64,000 nt of DNA from assembly GCF_913566895.1 (NCBI RefSeq), contig NZ_CAJYCN010000016.1, positions 17,524 through 81,523 of the forward strand, written 5' to 3'. Of the stretch, positions 7,599-16,144 are shown piece after piece. Origin of the DNA: Listeria ilorinensis. GTDB lineage: Bacteria; Bacillota; Bacilli; Lactobacillales; Listeriaceae. Both the position numbers and the translations under genes were made by a program. The notes below the pieces were generated by a model. It was not told the DNA's origin. It ran no database searches and saw only the letters and a list, made by a program, of their open reading frames with translations. Each line of letters starts with the position of its first letter. Within the stretch, counting starts at the first letter, position 1.

Positions 7599-8778
7599 TT
7601 CTAGAACGACACGTAACGGATTATTGATCTGTGGGATCCTCTTGATTGCCGCCAATCTTCGGATGCCAATCACCTCGCTTAGTCCGCTTCTCCCTTTTAT
7701 TAAACTGGATTTCCCAATTTCCAGTGCGCTGGCTGGCTTTTTGACAACTCTGCCACTTCTCGCATTTGCACTGGTCTCACCATTTGTGTCCGGACTCAGT
7801 CGGCGCTTTGGCATGCGGCGGATTCTTTTTTTGGCATTACTTATTTTGACAATCGGCAGTTTTATTCGACCATTCGGCGGATTAGTACTTCTGCTTGTTG
7901 GTACTTTGCTGATCGGCTTTGCGATTGCAGCTGGAAACGTGCTTGTGCCTAGTCTGATCAAACAGGAATTCCCATTCAAACTGGGGCTGATGACAGGCCT
8001 CTATTCTATCGTGATGAATCTTTCCGCGGCTATCAGTTCAGGACTTAGTGTGCCTCTTGCTGAAAAGCTGCCGCTCGGATGGCAAGGAAGTCTGCTGACA
8101 TTCGCTTGCTTTACCTTGATTGCACTGCTAGCATGGCTCCCTCAGCTTCGCAAAAAGCAGGAGCTTCCGCTTTACCAAAAATCCTCTGACAAGCCACAAG
8201 TTAATGTTTGGCGGTCACCGCTTGCTTGGATGATTACTGTGCTGATGGGCATGCAGTCATTGATTTTCTATGTTGCGGTCGCATGGCTTCCTGAAATCAT
8301 GCAAAGTCATGGCTTACTTCCAGCCGAATCAGGCTTGATGCTCACCATCCTGCAAATCGGGATCATGCCAACCACTTTCATCGCTCCAATAATCGCAGCA
8401 CGCATGAAAGATCAGCGAATACTGGTTGTGATTGCAGCTATCTTTTTAACACTTGGTACAACTGGTCTTCTTCTGGTGAATGAGCAATTTTGGTTGGATG
8501 CTGGCATCGTACTCATTCTAGGCATTGGCTCCGGTTTATCTTTCAGTCTGGCGATGATGTTCTTCAACTTGCGGACACGCTCGGCTGAGACGGCAGCTGA
8601 TCTTTCCGGTATGGCACAGTCAATTGGCTATCTGGTAGCAGCCATTGGTCCAACTCTGTTTGGCACGCTTCATGATCTCAGTGGTCACTGGAATGGCGCT
8701 ATTGTACTTTTTTATGTGGCGATACTTTTGATTTTGTTTTCCGGACTGATAGCTGGGCGAAATCGCGTGATGGATTGA
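7591..8778 (+). CDS. MFS transporter, CynX/NimT (cyanate permease-like) family
   Basis: 395 residues with twelve predicted membrane segments. The N-terminal signature NLRMPITSLSPLLPFI and the loop LSRRFGMRRILF after helix 2 match the CynX/NimT branch of the major facilitator superfamily; members carry cyanate, 2-nitroimidazole or unknown small organics. Translationally coupled to the upstream GntR gene. No cyanase gene is nearby, so cyanate is not a supported substrate. Ends in a strong terminator. Confidence 0.85.
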   Translation: MTDSRTTRNGLLICGILLIAANLRMPITSLSPLLPFIKLDFPISSALAGFLTTLPLLAFALVSPFVSGLSRRFGMRRILFLALLILTIGSFIRPFGGLVLLLVGTLLIGFAIAAGNVLVPSLIKQEFPFKLGLMTGLYSIVMNLSAAISSGLSVPLAEKLPLGWQGSLLTFACFTLIALLAWLPQLRKKQELPLYQKSSDKPQVNVWRSPLAWMITVLMGMQSLIFYVAVAWLPEIMQSHGLLPAESGLMLTILQIGIMPTTFIAPIIAARMKDQRILVVIAAIFLTLGTTGLLLVNEQFWLDAGIVLILGIGSGLSFSLAMMFFNLRTRSAETAADLSGMAQSIGYLVAAIGPTLFGTLHDLSGHWNGAIVLFYVAILLILFSGLIAGRNRVMD

Positions 8779-8790
8779 TAGCTCTTATCT

Positions 8791-8850
8791 AAAAACGACC
8801 ATCTGGCTGAAAACCGCTTTTGACAGGATTTCAGCAGATGACCGTTTTTC
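8791..8850. terminator. bidirectional terminator
   Basis: Long hairpin, arms AAAAACGACCATCTG.../...CAGATGACCGTTTTT with one bulge, between the convergent MFS and M20 genes. Confidence 0.85.
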
Positions 8851-8859
8851 TGATGAAGT

Positions 8860-10047
8860 TTATTTTTCTTGTTCTTGTAACTGCTTTTGTTCTTGTTTGA
8901 TTTTTGCCAGCGTTTCCGGTTCTTGGAATAGTCGCAATGCCGTCACAGCTAAAAGTTTGGCTCCTGTTTGAATGGCCGCATCTCCTGCTGGGCTCCCGGC
9001 AGCTTCTCGAAATGCCTCTGTGTGAGCAACAAGTGATTCTGGGCCAATTTGAATAAATGGATGGATAGTTGGAATTCTTTGGCTCACATTACCGGCATCT
9101 GTGGATCCAACGCCAGCACCGTCCATCTCACACGCCACGCCGAGATCTGCTGATACTTGATAGAAGAGATCATTAAAGGCTTGATTTACCCAGACATTGT
9201 CCACGCCTTTTTGAATTCGGCTCATTTTGACCGTCGTACCCGTTTGATAGGCAGCTCCTTCCGCAATCTGTCTCACACGTTCAGTCAAAAGGTCCAAATC
9301 TTTCCGTTTGAATGCACGTGTGAAAAAACGTGCTTTGGTATAATCAGGAATGATATTCGGAGCTTGACCGCCTTCCAAAATAATCCCGTGGATTTGTTCC
9401 CCTCGTGCCAACTGCTGCCTGAAAGATCCAATCCCATTATAAAACTGGATCATCGCATCCAAAGCATTGATTCCTTCTTCTGGATTCGTGGAAGCATGGG
9501 CTGCCTGACCAAAAAATTCAAAATCAAGCACATCAACGGCAGGGGCTGGAACTGTGAGATGCGTTTTGCCGTTCGGGTGTAGCATCATGGCCGCATCGAT
9601 TTCCTCGAACAATCCGGCCGCACTATAACTTGCTTTGGCACTGCCATTTGGGCCGCCTTCTTCCGCCGGTGGCCCGAAAACAAAAATCGTTCCGCCAAGC
9701 ATCTCTTGAATAGTGCTTAAACTAACAGCCGCAAGTACACTGGTCGTTCCAATGATATTATGACCGCAAGCATGTCCTAGCCCAGGAAGCGCATCATATT
9801 CTGCTAAAAAAGCAATCTTCGGTCCTGGACGCCCACTTTCTTTCCGTGCGATAAAACCAGTTGGATGCCCCACAATCGCTTTTTCAATCTCAAAATCTGC
9901 TTCTTCTAACATTTTACATAACGTTTCAGATGCAAAATATTCTTTATTACCGATTTCTGGCTTACGATGGATGGCATGACTGATTGCTACATAATCTGGA
10001 TGGCGCTGTTCGATATCTACTAAAAGGTGCTTTTGCCATTTATTCAT
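8860..10047 (-). CDS. M20 family amidohydrolase (AbgB/ p-aminobenzoyl-glutamate hydrolase-like)
   Basis: 395 residues with M20 landmarks: FLAEYDALPGLGHACGHNIIG (metal ligands Asp and His, about residues 79-96), PPAEEGGPNG with the catalytic/metal Glu pair (about 125-134), a lid-domain segment GQAAHASTNPEEGINALDA, and the late GAGVGSTDAGNVS and VAHTEAFREAAG metal-ligand region. The closest pattern is the M20D amidohydrolases acting on acylated amino acids or p-aminobenzoyl-glutamate. The ribosome site (AAAGGG) is 13 bases before the ATG, which is weak, but no better start exists. Substrate cannot be settled from the sequence. Confidence 0.85.
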   Translation of the reverse strand: MNKWQKHLLVDIEQRHPDYVAISHAIHRKPEIGNKEYFASETLCKMLEEADFEIEKAIVGHPTGFIARKESGRPGPKIAFLAEYDALPGLGHACGHNIIGTTSVLAAVSLSTIQEMLGGTIFVFGPPAEEGGPNGSAKASYSAAGLFEEIDAAMMLHPNGKTHLTVPAPAVDVLDFEFFGQAAHASTNPEEGINALDAMIQFYNGIGSFRQQLARGEQIHGIILEGGQAPNIIPDYTKARFFTRAFKRKDLDLLTERVRQIAEGAAYQTGTTVKMSRIQKGVDNVWVNQAFNDLFYQVSADLGVACEMDGAGVGSTDAGNVSQRIPTIHPFIQIGPESLVAHTEAFREAAGSPAGDAAIQTGAKLLAVTALRLFQEPETLAKIKQEQKQLQEQEK

Positions 10048-10289
10048 ACTTATTTACCAGCCCTTTCATTTTCTGTTTAGTTTCAATACAGGTCTTAGTT
10101 CCTGTGAGCAGTGGTCACTATTTTTTAATGGTTGCCCAACTGTCATTTATTCGATTCGCTGACCAAAACCAAGATCGTCTGCAATGCATAAAAAGCTGCG
10201 GCAGACTGGGCGCTCTTTCTATCCTATAGTTTCAAATACTCTGCTTAACTAGCATATCAAAGCTCCTACAAAAGGTAAACACACGTATA
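10048..10289. other. 242-bp intergenic leader region
   Basis: Upstream of the M20 gene. On the minus strand it contains a possible hairpin AGTCTGC/GCAGACG separated by about 18 bases, and no convincing promoter. I could not match it to a riboswitch, T-box or protein-coding remnant. Confidence 0.3.
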
Positions 10290-10323
10290 AAAAAACAAGC
10301 CGTACACAGATTGTACAGCTTGC
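10290..10323 (-). terminator. terminator after HesB-like gene
   Basis: Hairpin GCAAGCTGTACA/TGTACGGCTTG followed by seven T on the minus strand. Confidence 0.85.
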
Positions 10324-10331
10324 AACTCCGT

Positions 10332-10634
10332 TTATTTGACCGGTTCAGAATAAGAGAATTTCACTTCTTCTGTATCAGGATCATAGTCGATTTTCCAATC
10401 ATGCTCTTTAAAGTACCAGTAGTCGTGCTCCTCTACAAATATTAGTAGATTCTCTTCTTTATCAGAAACAGCAATTTCTGTTGGTGCCTCAGCAGCGAGA
10501 CCAATCGAAAAACCGGGATGTAAGGAACTATTGGAGCCGCCATACTTCGCGAATAAGCGAATGCCATTATCGCCAGACACATCAAACTCGTCCTTGAACC
10601 ATTTCTGTGCATTCTCCGTTACATTAATTTTCAT
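10332..10634 (-). CDS. HesB/YneR-like iron-sulphur-biogenesis-domain protein
   Basis: 100 residues. The order of segments (MKINVTENAQKWFKDEF, DNGIRLFAKYGG, PGFSIGL, EEHDYWYFKEHDWKIDYD) follows the HesB/YneR branch of the A-type Fe-S carrier fold. The conserved cysteines of true IscA/SufA scaffolds are absent: the protein has no cysteine, so Fe-S assembly is unlikely in the usual way. The start at 10634 is chosen because GGAG lies 8 bases upstream; the earlier GTG lies inside that region. Function unknown. Confidence 0.75.
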   Translation of the reverse strand: MKINVTENAQKWFKDEFDVSGDNGIRLFAKYGGSNSSLHPGFSIGLAAEAPTEIAVSDKEENLLIFVEEHDYWYFKEHDWKIDYDPDTEEVKFSYSEPVK

Positions 10635-10643
10635 CCTTTTCAC

Positions 10644-10804
10644 TCCTCATTCCTTTGATTCACTAATGTCAGGATAGCAGATAATCCGCCTGAAAGCATT
10701 CATTCTGCTTGATATGTATGCTTATTATAACCGTTTTCTCCATTCATAAAACCTTTTATTGTTATAAAACAGTTAATTTTCTGCCTATTTATCCTATAAC
10801 AGTA
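10644..10804. other. upstream region of HesB-like gene
   Basis: AT-rich, with a minus-strand TATAAT near 10731 (GGTTATAATAAG). No confident -35 partner and no ORF. Confidence 0.3.
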
Positions 10805-10836
10805 TAAAAAAAGCACCAGCCTACCGGCTAGTGCTC
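10805..10836 (-). terminator. terminator after fri
   Basis: Hairpin AGCACTAGCC/GGCTGGTGCT with a four-base loop and a run of seven T on the minus strand. Confidence 0.9.
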
Positions 10837-10848
10837 TCATACATAGGT

Positions 10849-11319
10849 TTATTCTAACGGACCTCTGCCTAAGTAAGCTTTGAACATCCAAATGTGTTTG
10901 TCGATACTTGTTTTAAAGCCAATCAACATGTCATTTGTCACATCATCGCCTTCTTTATCAGACAGATCGATTCCTTGTTTATATTCATCACGTAATAATT
11001 CTAGTGTAGATACCAAGTCTTCCATTAAATCTTCCATTGATTTTGGTTTGTTATAAGGAGCTTCTTCAATACTTGCATTTTCCAAGAATTCTTTCAAAGT
11101 AGAAAATGGGCTGCCACCGATTGCAAGGAGACGTTCTGCCACTTCATCCATTTGCTCACCGAATTCGCTGTACAAGTCATCCATTTTTTCATGCAAAGTG
11201 AAGAAGTTTTTTCCGCGCATATACCAGTGAATTTGATGAATTTTAACCGTAAAGACGTTCAAATTGGCTACTTGATGATTTAAAAATTCCTTTGTGTCAA
11301 CAGAGTTAATAGTTTTCAT
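10849..11319 (-). CDS. fri: Dps-family ferritin-like protein Fri
   Basis: 156 residues, the exact length of Listeria Fri/Flp, with the Dps inter-subunit ferroxidase ligands in the expected places: His31, His43, Asp47, Asp58 and Glu62 (HQIHWYMRG ... HEKMDDLYSEFGEQMDEVAERL). Dps proteins form 12-subunit shells that oxidise Fe(II) with hydrogen peroxide and store ferric iron, protecting DNA and supporting Listeria survival in hosts and cold. GGAGGAG precedes the ATG. The promoter carries two PerR-like boxes. One of the firmest taxonomic markers in the window. Confidence 0.97.
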   Translation of the reverse strand: MKTINSVDTKEFLNHQVANLNVFTVKIHQIHWYMRGKNFFTLHEKMDDLYSEFGEQMDEVAERLLAIGGSPFSTLKEFLENASIEEAPYNKPKSMEDLMEDLVSTLELLRDEYKQGIDLSDKEGDDVTNDMLIGFKTSIDKHIWMFKAYLGRGPLE

Positions 11320-11340
11320 AATTGATGATCTCCTCCTGTT

Positions 11341-11394
11341 TTGTAATTATTATCAACTAACAATAATTATAATATACTTCCAAACTTTTGTCTA
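11341..11394 (-). promoter_or_regulatory. fri promoter with two PerR-like boxes
   Basis: Minus strand: TAGACA (11389-11394), 17-bp spacer, TATAAT (11366-11371). Two 15-bp sites each match 12 of the 14 defined positions of the PerR consensus TTATAATNATTATAA: 11358-11372, covering the -10, and 11341-11355, just downstream. Peroxide-relieved repression by PerR is established for Fri homologues and agrees with this layout. Confidence 0.8.
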
Positions 11395-11533
11395 GTGTTG
11401 AAAGCTTCACAAAGATTATTTACCACTTAATTTTTATTTTAAACGTTCTTTCTGTATTCGTCGAGATTTAAATAGTCTTCCTTGCAACGGCTTTTAAATC
11501 ACGGCATAATAAAGGAAGACAGGAGGTTCTTTC

Positions 11534-12256
11534 ATGAGATGGTTGACGCACCAAAATAACCCGATAACTGAAAAAAAGATTGCTAGCCTTACAGGACTTT
11601 ACAGCCGACTTCCGGCTTCTTACTTAGCTTTATTACGCAGTCAAAACGGCGGATATCCTTCACTTAATGCTTTTCCAACGAATGAACCTACTTCATACGG
11701 TCTCTCCCATTTGGAGATTTATCGATTAGCTGGTTTAGAAGAATTAACTTCTGAGGTAAATTACGAACGTGAAAATCAGTTAACATGGCCTAAATTATAT
11801 TTTTCAGCAGATGGTCCTCGTTTCTTAGCATTCGACTTTTCGACAGAGGAGCCATCCATCAAATATATCGATTATGAAACGCTGCAAGTGCTGGATGTGG
11901 CAGAGAGTTTCGAGATATTTCTTGATGGGCTTTATATGGAGTCCTTTCCACTTGAAGAGGCAGCAAATTTTCCGCTTGAAAAACGCATACAGCTTTTCTA
12001 TGCGCTTCCAACAAGTCAAAAAGGACAACTTTTGGAATATCTTGAAGATACACCGGAAAAACAGGCTTACATGGGCTTACTCATGGATTTGATCTCGATA
12101 GATTTGCCAAAGGCTCTGGAACTACTGGAAAATCAGCTGACTTATTTCCGTCGTTCGTTGACAGAGCAAGAGGTTAAAAAGCTGTTTGAGGCTCTTAAAA
12201 ATACCGATTTAGAAATAAAACAGCTAAAAGAGCTGGAAAAACTTTGGGAGGATTAA
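11534..12256 (+). CDS. SMI1/KNR4 (SUKH) domain protein
   Basis: 240 residues. The N-terminal half shows the SUKH pattern: an LPASYLALLRSQNGGYP segment (about 27-43), then aromatic and acidic positions leading to RFLAFDFS and IKYIDYE (about 96-115). The C-terminal half is helical and Leu/Glu-rich without a recognisable domain. SUKH proteins are often immunity proteins of polymorphic toxins, but here no toxin is adjacent; the gene is cotranscribed with a low-molecular-weight phosphatase one base downstream, so a housekeeping or regulatory role is equally possible. AGGAGG precedes the ATG. Confidence 0.75.
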   Translation: MRWLTHQNNPITEKKIASLTGLYSRLPASYLALLRSQNGGYPSLNAFPTNEPTSYGLSHLEIYRLAGLEELTSEVNYERENQLTWPKLYFSADGPRFLAFDFSTEEPSIKYIDYETLQVLDVAESFEIFLDGLYMESFPLEEAANFPLEKRIQLFYALPTSQKGQLLEYLEDTPEKQAYMGLLMDLISIDLPKALELLENQLTYFRRSLTEQEVKKLFEALKNTDLEIKQLKELEKLWED

Positions 12257-12257
12257 T

Positions 12258-12728
12258 ATGATTACAGTAGAATTTGTGTGTTTAGGAAATATTTGCCGCT
12301 CGCCAATGGCAGAAGGTATTTTTCGGCAATTAGTAAAAGAAGCGGAGTTATCAGAATATATTACAGTTGGCTCGGCTGCTACCGGCAGTTGGAATCTTGG
12401 AAAAGCGCCACACCGCGGGACACAACAAATATTGAAGAAACATGGGATTGATTATACCGGGATGAAAGCAACGAAACTGACCCCTGAGAAAATTGCTGAT
12501 TCAGACTATCTGATTGGGATGGATGCAGCTAATCTTGAGGATATTCAAACAATTGCTGGTTCTCCCTATCTTTTACAATTAGCAAAATTAATGGATTTTG
12601 TGGATCATCCTGAAAAAGAAGATATCCCTGATCCTTATTATACAGGTGATTTTAATGAGACGGAACGCCTTGTACTCGCTGGTTGTAACGGCCTTCTTGA
12701 AAAAATAAAAGCAGATCACCACTTTTAA
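12258..12728 (+). CDS. low-molecular-weight protein-tyrosine phosphatase
   Basis: 156 residues with the P-loop CLGNICRS at residues 8-15 (Cys8 nucleophile, Arg14) and the general-acid DPYY motif at Asp125-Pro126. This is the complete LMW-PTP fold. Listeria homologues dephosphorylate tyrosine-phosphorylated proteins. It starts one base after the SUKH gene stops, in one operon. Confidence 0.93.
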   Translation: MITVEFVCLGNICRSPMAEGIFRQLVKEAELSEYITVGSAATGSWNLGKAPHRGTQQILKKHGIDYTGMKATKLTPEKIADSDYLIGMDAANLEDIQTIAGSPYLLQLAKLMDFVDHPEKEDIPDPYYTGDFNETERLVLAGCNGLLEKIKADHHF

Positions 12729-12793
12729 AAAGTTTCAAATGCCTAAAAGAGTGGTATAGTCTATCTGACAATCAAAAGGAATGAGGTTATAGT

Positions 12794-12955
12794 ATGTTAG
12801 GCATTATTTGGGGGATTATTGTTATTCTCTTCGTTATTTGGCTGATCGGCGTCATTTTTCATATCGCCGGCGGTTTGATCAATATTCTGCTTGTGGTCAT
12901 ATTGATACTGATCATTTGGAATCTGATTCAAATGGCACGCAATCGAAGAGGATAA
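12794..12955 (+). CDS. lmo0937-family micro membrane protein
   Basis: 53 residues, too short for a usual gene-length cut-off: two hydrophobic helices (about 2-23 and 29-47, LGIIWGIIVILFVIWLIG and ILLVVILILIIWNLI) separated by a Gly-rich turn and ended by a basic RNRRG tail. It matches the pattern of the small lmo0937-type membrane proteins, function unknown. AAGGAATGAGG lies upstream and a strong terminator follows directly, supporting a real gene. Confidence 0.8.
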   Translation: MLGIIWGIIVILFVIWLIGVIFHIAGGLINILLVVILILIIWNLIQMARNRRG

Positions 12956-12957
12956 CC

Positions 12958-12999
12958 AAAAAAGGGACCTGCGGCGAAACTCGCCACAGGTTCCTTTTT
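12958..12999. terminator. bidirectional terminator
   Basis: Hairpin with arms AAAAGGGACCTGCGGCGA and its near complement, flanked by A- and T-runs, between convergent genes. Confidence 0.9.
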
Positions 13000-13738
13000 A
13001 TTTTTGCGCTAAATGCTGTTTTCTTAATAATTCAGCTAATTCAAGCCGATTGGGTCGTTTCATTCCTTTAGCGATTTGTTCCGTCCATGTTTCACTGCGC
13101 GTACCACCTGTTCGTTTTTCATAATAAGCATGAATCTCTTCATCGTATTGCTGATAGTCTTCCATCGTGCGCATCTGATAACGATCTTGATGATAAATCA
13201 GTTCTTCCGGCATTCTTGGTTTTGGTGCAGAAAGCTGTTTAGGGTGCCCTACCGTCAAGCCAAAAAGCGGCATTGCATGATCAGGAATTTCCAACAGTTC
13301 TGTTACACGTTTTATATCGTTTCGAATTCCACCGATGAAGCAAATACCAAGCCCCATAGATTCAGCAGCCACTGCCATATTTTGTGCAGCAAGTGTGGCA
13401 TCAACCACAGAGACTAACCATTTCTCGATTGTATCTAATGATTCTGTCGGGCCACCCTGCGCTTCCGCAATTTGTTTGCTACGCGCCAGATCACTGACAA
13501 AAACAAAGAACTGTCCGGTTGTGCGGACATATTCGGCATTTCCAGAAATTTCAGCGAGGATGGCTCTTTTTTCTGGATCTGATACACCGATAATCGAATA
13601 GGCCTGAATAAATTTTGATGTAGAAGCGGACTGTGCGGCCTTGACAAGCAAACGGATTTCTTCCCCTGAAAGTGCTTGATCCGTAAAAGCTCGAACGGAA
13701 TAGTGACTTAAAAGCTGCTCAATCGTATCATTCATCAT
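12998..13738 (-). CDS. NADPH-dependent nitroreductase/flavin oxidoreductase
   Basis: 246 residues in the NfsA/Frp subgroup: HYSVRAFTDQALS at the N-terminus (FMN phosphate contact), QSASTSKFIQAYSIIGV, a central TLAAQNMAVAAESMGLGICFIGGIRND segment lining the flavin, and GLTVGHP near the middle. The C-terminal extension (about residues 195-246) with YYEKRTGG is typical of the NADPH-preferring NfsA type. It reduces nitroaromatics, quinones or flavins. GAGGGGG precedes the ATG pair. Neighbour trmL is 11 bases upstream. Confidence 0.9.
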   Translation of the reverse strand: MMNDTIEQLLSHYSVRAFTDQALSGEEIRLLVKAAQSASTSKFIQAYSIIGVSDPEKRAILAEISGNAEYVRTTGQFFVFVSDLARSKQIAEAQGGPTESLDTIEKWLVSVVDATLAAQNMAVAAESMGLGICFIGGIRNDIKRVTELLEIPDHAMPLFGLTVGHPKQLSAPKPRMPEELIYHQDRYQMRTMEDYQQYDEEIHAYYEKRTGGTRSETWTEQIAKGMKRPNRLELAELLRKQHLAQK

Positions 13739-13749
13739 TTTTCCCCCTC

Positions 13750-14268
13750 TTAATCATCAAAGATATGGCGCTTATAATGCGGTTCTTTCTCTAATTGCGT
13801 GAAAGACTGTTGACGCAGCGCTTCATAGACTAAAATAGCAGCTGTATTAGACAGGTTGAGTGAACGGATATTTTCATTCATCGGAATGCGAAGAGCAGTT
13901 TCCTCATATTTGCGCAATAATTCATCTGGAAGCCCAGTTGTCTCCCGACCAAAAATAAAATAATGTTCCTCGTTTGGATCACTAAAATTAAGGTCACTAT
14001 AAACATGACGACCAAATTTAGTAATACAATAATATCGACCGTTCGGATTCTTTTCGAAAAAGTCCTCGAGCGAGTCATAATAATGAATCTTAACATGATC
14101 CCAATAATCAAGACCAGCTCGCTTCAACATCTTATCCTCTGTTGAAAAACCAAGCGGTCGGATCAAATGAAGATCGGTATCAGTTCCTGCACATGTGCGG
14201 GAAATATTTCCTGTATTGGCAGGAATTTCTGGTTGATAAAGGACAACATGATTTGACAATTGTTTCAC
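13750..14268 (-). CDS. trmL: tRNA (cytidine/uridine-34 2'-O)-methyltransferase
   Basis: 172 residues, the usual TrmL length. SPOUT-class knot motifs are visible: [17 protein letters not shown] near the start, [15 protein letters not shown] in the middle and [26 protein letters not shown] at the end, which together bind S-adenosylmethionine in the trefoil knot. Methylates the wobble base of tRNA-Leu isoacceptors. Its ATG overlaps the stop of queG by four bases, coupling two tRNA anticodon-loop modification enzymes. Confidence 0.93.
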   Translation of the reverse strand: MKQLSNHVVLYQPEIPANTGNISRTCAGTDTDLHLIRPLGFSTEDKMLKRAGLDYWDHVKIHYYDSLEDFFEKNPNGRYYCITKFGRHVYSDLNFSDPNEEHYFIFGRETTGLPDELLRKYEETALRIPMNENIRSLNLSNTAAILVYEALRQQSFTQLEKEPHYKRHIFDD

Positions 14269-15401
14269 CTGATTTCTATCATTTTTTCTGCACGTGCCAG
14301 TTCATCCAGCACGTCTGGATCTTTTTCCTGCAATTTTGCCTTTCGTATGGCGCTTAATGCTTCTTCACTAGCAATCTTCCCCAGCGACCAAGCGGCTGTA
14401 CCACGAATGACGGGACGCGGATCATTGGTTAGAACCTGAATAAGAATCGGTACGGCCGTCGCATCCCGATAACGGCCTAAAATAATGATCGCATTCCGCT
14501 GAATCGGTTTCTTCCCCCGCCATGAGCCCGCCATTTCCCCGAATCGTGTCTGAAATTCCTTATTGGAAATGGACAGTAGTGGTTTAAGTTCTGGTCGAAC
14601 TAATTCGGGATCTGGTTCCATGTCAGGGTGCAAATGATAATCTACGCCTCGGTTATAAGGGCAGACGACTTGACAGGTATCGCATCCATATAAACGATTA
14701 TGCAGCACATCCCGATATTTTTCATCTAAGAAGCCTTTTGTTTGTGTCAAATAGCTGAGACAGATCAGCGGATTCATTTTGCCATCTCCAAGAAGCGAAC
14801 CTGTTGGACATGCCTTCACACATTGATTGCAGCTTCCGCAAAGGTCGCCAATCGGCTGGTCTGGTTCAAAAGATAAATTCGTGATCATTTCTCCTAAATA
14901 TACATAGGACCCAAATTCTTTTGTGAGAAGCAGCGTATTTTTGCCACGAGCGCCGATGCCAGCTCTTTCAGCAACGGCAACATCTGAAAGCTCTCCTGTA
15001 TCGACCATTGATTTCATCCGAGCATTTGGTTCATGCTTTTTGATAAAAGTCTCGATCAAAGCTAATTTTTCTCGCAAGATCGTATGGTAATCAATGCCCC
15101 AAGAAGCGCGTGCAAAAACACCTCGTCGGGCTTCTTTTTTGCTGGTTGGTGTTTCTTTTAATTTGGAAGGATAGGCTAGTGCGATGGCAATGATCGACCG
15201 GGGCTGATCAAAAATCAGTTCTGGATATACCCGCTCATCTATATTGGGATGTTCAAAACCGGTCAAGACATCTGCCTCTTCTGCTTTTTTTAACCGTTTC
15301 TTTAAAAATAGAAATGGATCAGCTGTTGTAAAACCGATTTTTTGGATGCCGATTTCTGCTGCATAGGTTTTAATGGCTTCTTTCAGTGCTTGTGGCTCCA
15401 C
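14265..15401 (-). CDS. queG: epoxyqueuosine reductase
   Basis: 378 residues. Two ferredoxin-type [4Fe-4S] motifs are present, [12 protein letters not shown] (about 188-199) and CDTCQVVCP (about 240-248), after the conserved [20 protein letters not shown] cobalamin-pocket region. A C-terminal HEAT-like repeat domain (about 305-370) is typical of QueG. The enzyme performs the last step of queuosine biosynthesis in tRNA. The start is a GTG at 15401 with AAGGGGG upstream. Confidence 0.93.
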   Translation of the reverse strand: MEPQALKEAIKTYAAEIGIQKIGFTTADPFLFLKKRLKKAEEADVLTGFEHPNIDERVYPELIFDQPRSIIAIALAYPSKLKETPTSKKEARRGVFARASWGIDYHTILREKLALIETFIKKHEPNARMKSMVDTGELSDVAVAERAGIGARGKNTLLLTKEFGSYVYLGEMITNLSFEPDQPIGDLCGSCNQCVKACPTGSLLGDGKMNPLICLSYLTQTKGFLDEKYRDVLHNRLYGCDTCQVVCPYNRGVDYHLHPDMEPDPELVRPELKPLLSISNKEFQTRFGEMAGSWRGKKPIQRNAIIILGRYRDATAVPILIQVLTNDPRPVIRGTAAWSLGKIASEEALSAIRKAKLQEKDPDVLDELARAEKMIEIR

Positions 15402-15420
15402 CTAAAAAACCCCCTTAAAC

Positions 15421-15466
15421 AAAAATAAACGCAATGCTTCGCTTAAAAAGGTCGAAACACTGCGTT
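15421..15466 (-). terminator. terminator of tRNA-Gly transcript
   Basis: Hairpin AACGCAGTG-TTCG/CGAA-CATTGCGTT followed by TTATTTTTG on the minus strand; makes the tRNA gene its own unit, upstream of queG. Confidence 0.75.
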
Positions 15467-15484
15467 AGTAACAATTTTAAAAGA

Positions 15485-15554
15485 GCGGGTGAAGGGAATC
15501 GAACCCTCGACAACAGCTTGGAAGGCTGTGGTTTTACCACTAAACTACACCCGC
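15485..15554 (-). tRNA. tRNA-Gly, anticodon TCC
   Basis: The minus strand folds into a full cloverleaf: acceptor arms GCGGGTG/CACCCGC, a D-arm with GTGGTAAAAC, anticodon stem ACAGC/GCTGT enclosing CTTCCAA (anticodon TCC), and T-arm GAGGG-TTCGAAT-CCCTT. No CCA is encoded. It has its own promoter and terminator. The same tRNA borders this spot in L. monocytogenes as I remember it. Confidence 0.97.
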
Positions 15555-15590
15555 ATAATGATTGGCATCACTTATCGTAACAACTTTTAT

Positions 15591-15619
15591 ATCATATCAT
15601 TTGCCTGCCATTTTGACAA
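15591..15619 (-). promoter_or_regulatory. tRNA-Gly promoter
   Basis: Minus-strand TTGTCA (15614-15619), 17-bp spacer, TATGAT (15591-15596), 37 bases before the tRNA. Confidence 0.7.
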
Positions 15620-15685
15620 CCCTTTTTTGGAAATTTTTTATTGATTTTGGTTTTCTCTCTACTACTTCATGACTCTCATCGCTGA

Positions 15686-16072
15686 ATTTCTTATCCTATT
15701 GAAATAGCTTTTCTATTCCTCAAGAAGATGCTCATGCTTTCAATCGATGGTATTACATCCTTTTCGTATAAACCGTTAAAACTCGCCATTTATTTTGGGA
15801 TTTTCACTTCACTTAGCGGTTTTCTCTATCTATTCATTGTTTTGGGACAGCGCTTATTTACAACGACGACTATTCCAGGTTGGTCATCTCTGATCATTCT
15901 ACAACTCATTTTTGGCGGACTTATTCTGCTGCTGCTGGGCATTGTTGGAGAATATATCGGTCGAATCTATGAAGAAGTGAAGGATCGACCACTTTATATC
16001 GTGGAAAGTTCCAGTGGTTTCGAGCAAAAGGAAGCAAATATCATCCGACTCCATTCTGAAACCCATTCTTAA
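15686..16072 (+). pseudogene. 3' remnant of a GT2 polyprenyl-phosphate glycosyltransferase
   Basis: The frame gives the C-terminal membrane part of a CsbB/GtrB-type glycosyltransferase: a LKKM..SIDGITSFSYKPLKL entry region, two membrane helices (IYFGIFTSLSGFLYLFIVL and LIILQLIFGGLILLLLGIV) and the closing GEYIGRIYEEVKDRPLYIVE signature. The catalytic GT-A half, about 200 residues, is missing; an in-frame stop lies at 15683 and the sequence between it and the tRNA shows no glycosyltransferase coding. The first ATG is at 15728, without a good ribosome site. Homologues elsewhere add sugars to lipid carriers for wall teichoic acid modification. This copy cannot do so. Confidence 0.85.
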
Positions 16073-16074
16073 AC

Positions 16075-16144
16075 AAAAAAATCAGGAAAGAAAGGTTCCT
16101 CAAACGTTGAATTCTGAGGGATTGCCTTTCTTTCCTGATTTTTT
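16075..16144. terminator. bidirectional terminator
   Basis: Hairpin with 16-bp arms AATCAGGAAAGAAAGG and complement, nested inner arms CCTCA/TGAGG, flanked by A- and T-runs. The survival of this strong terminator beside the remnant suggests the deletion removed only the gene's 5' part. Confidence 0.9.

Noticed and set aside
7591..8778. Cyanate utilisation
   Set aside because: The transporter belongs to the CynX group but there is no cyanase or carbonic anhydrase gene beside it.
9984..10229. Plus-strand 81-residue ORF overlapping the M20 gene start
   Set aside because: No ribosome site, composition unlike a protein, and antisense to coding sequence.
10048..10331. A riboswitch or T-box upstream of the M20 amidohydrolase
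   Set aside because: Hairpin-forming sequence exists but no conserved riboswitch core or T-box bulge, and no terminator in front of the gene.
11534..12256. SUKH protein as part of a toxin-immunity locus
   Set aside because: No toxin-like gene is adjacent; neighbours are housekeeping and the gene order is conserved in Listeria as far as I recall.
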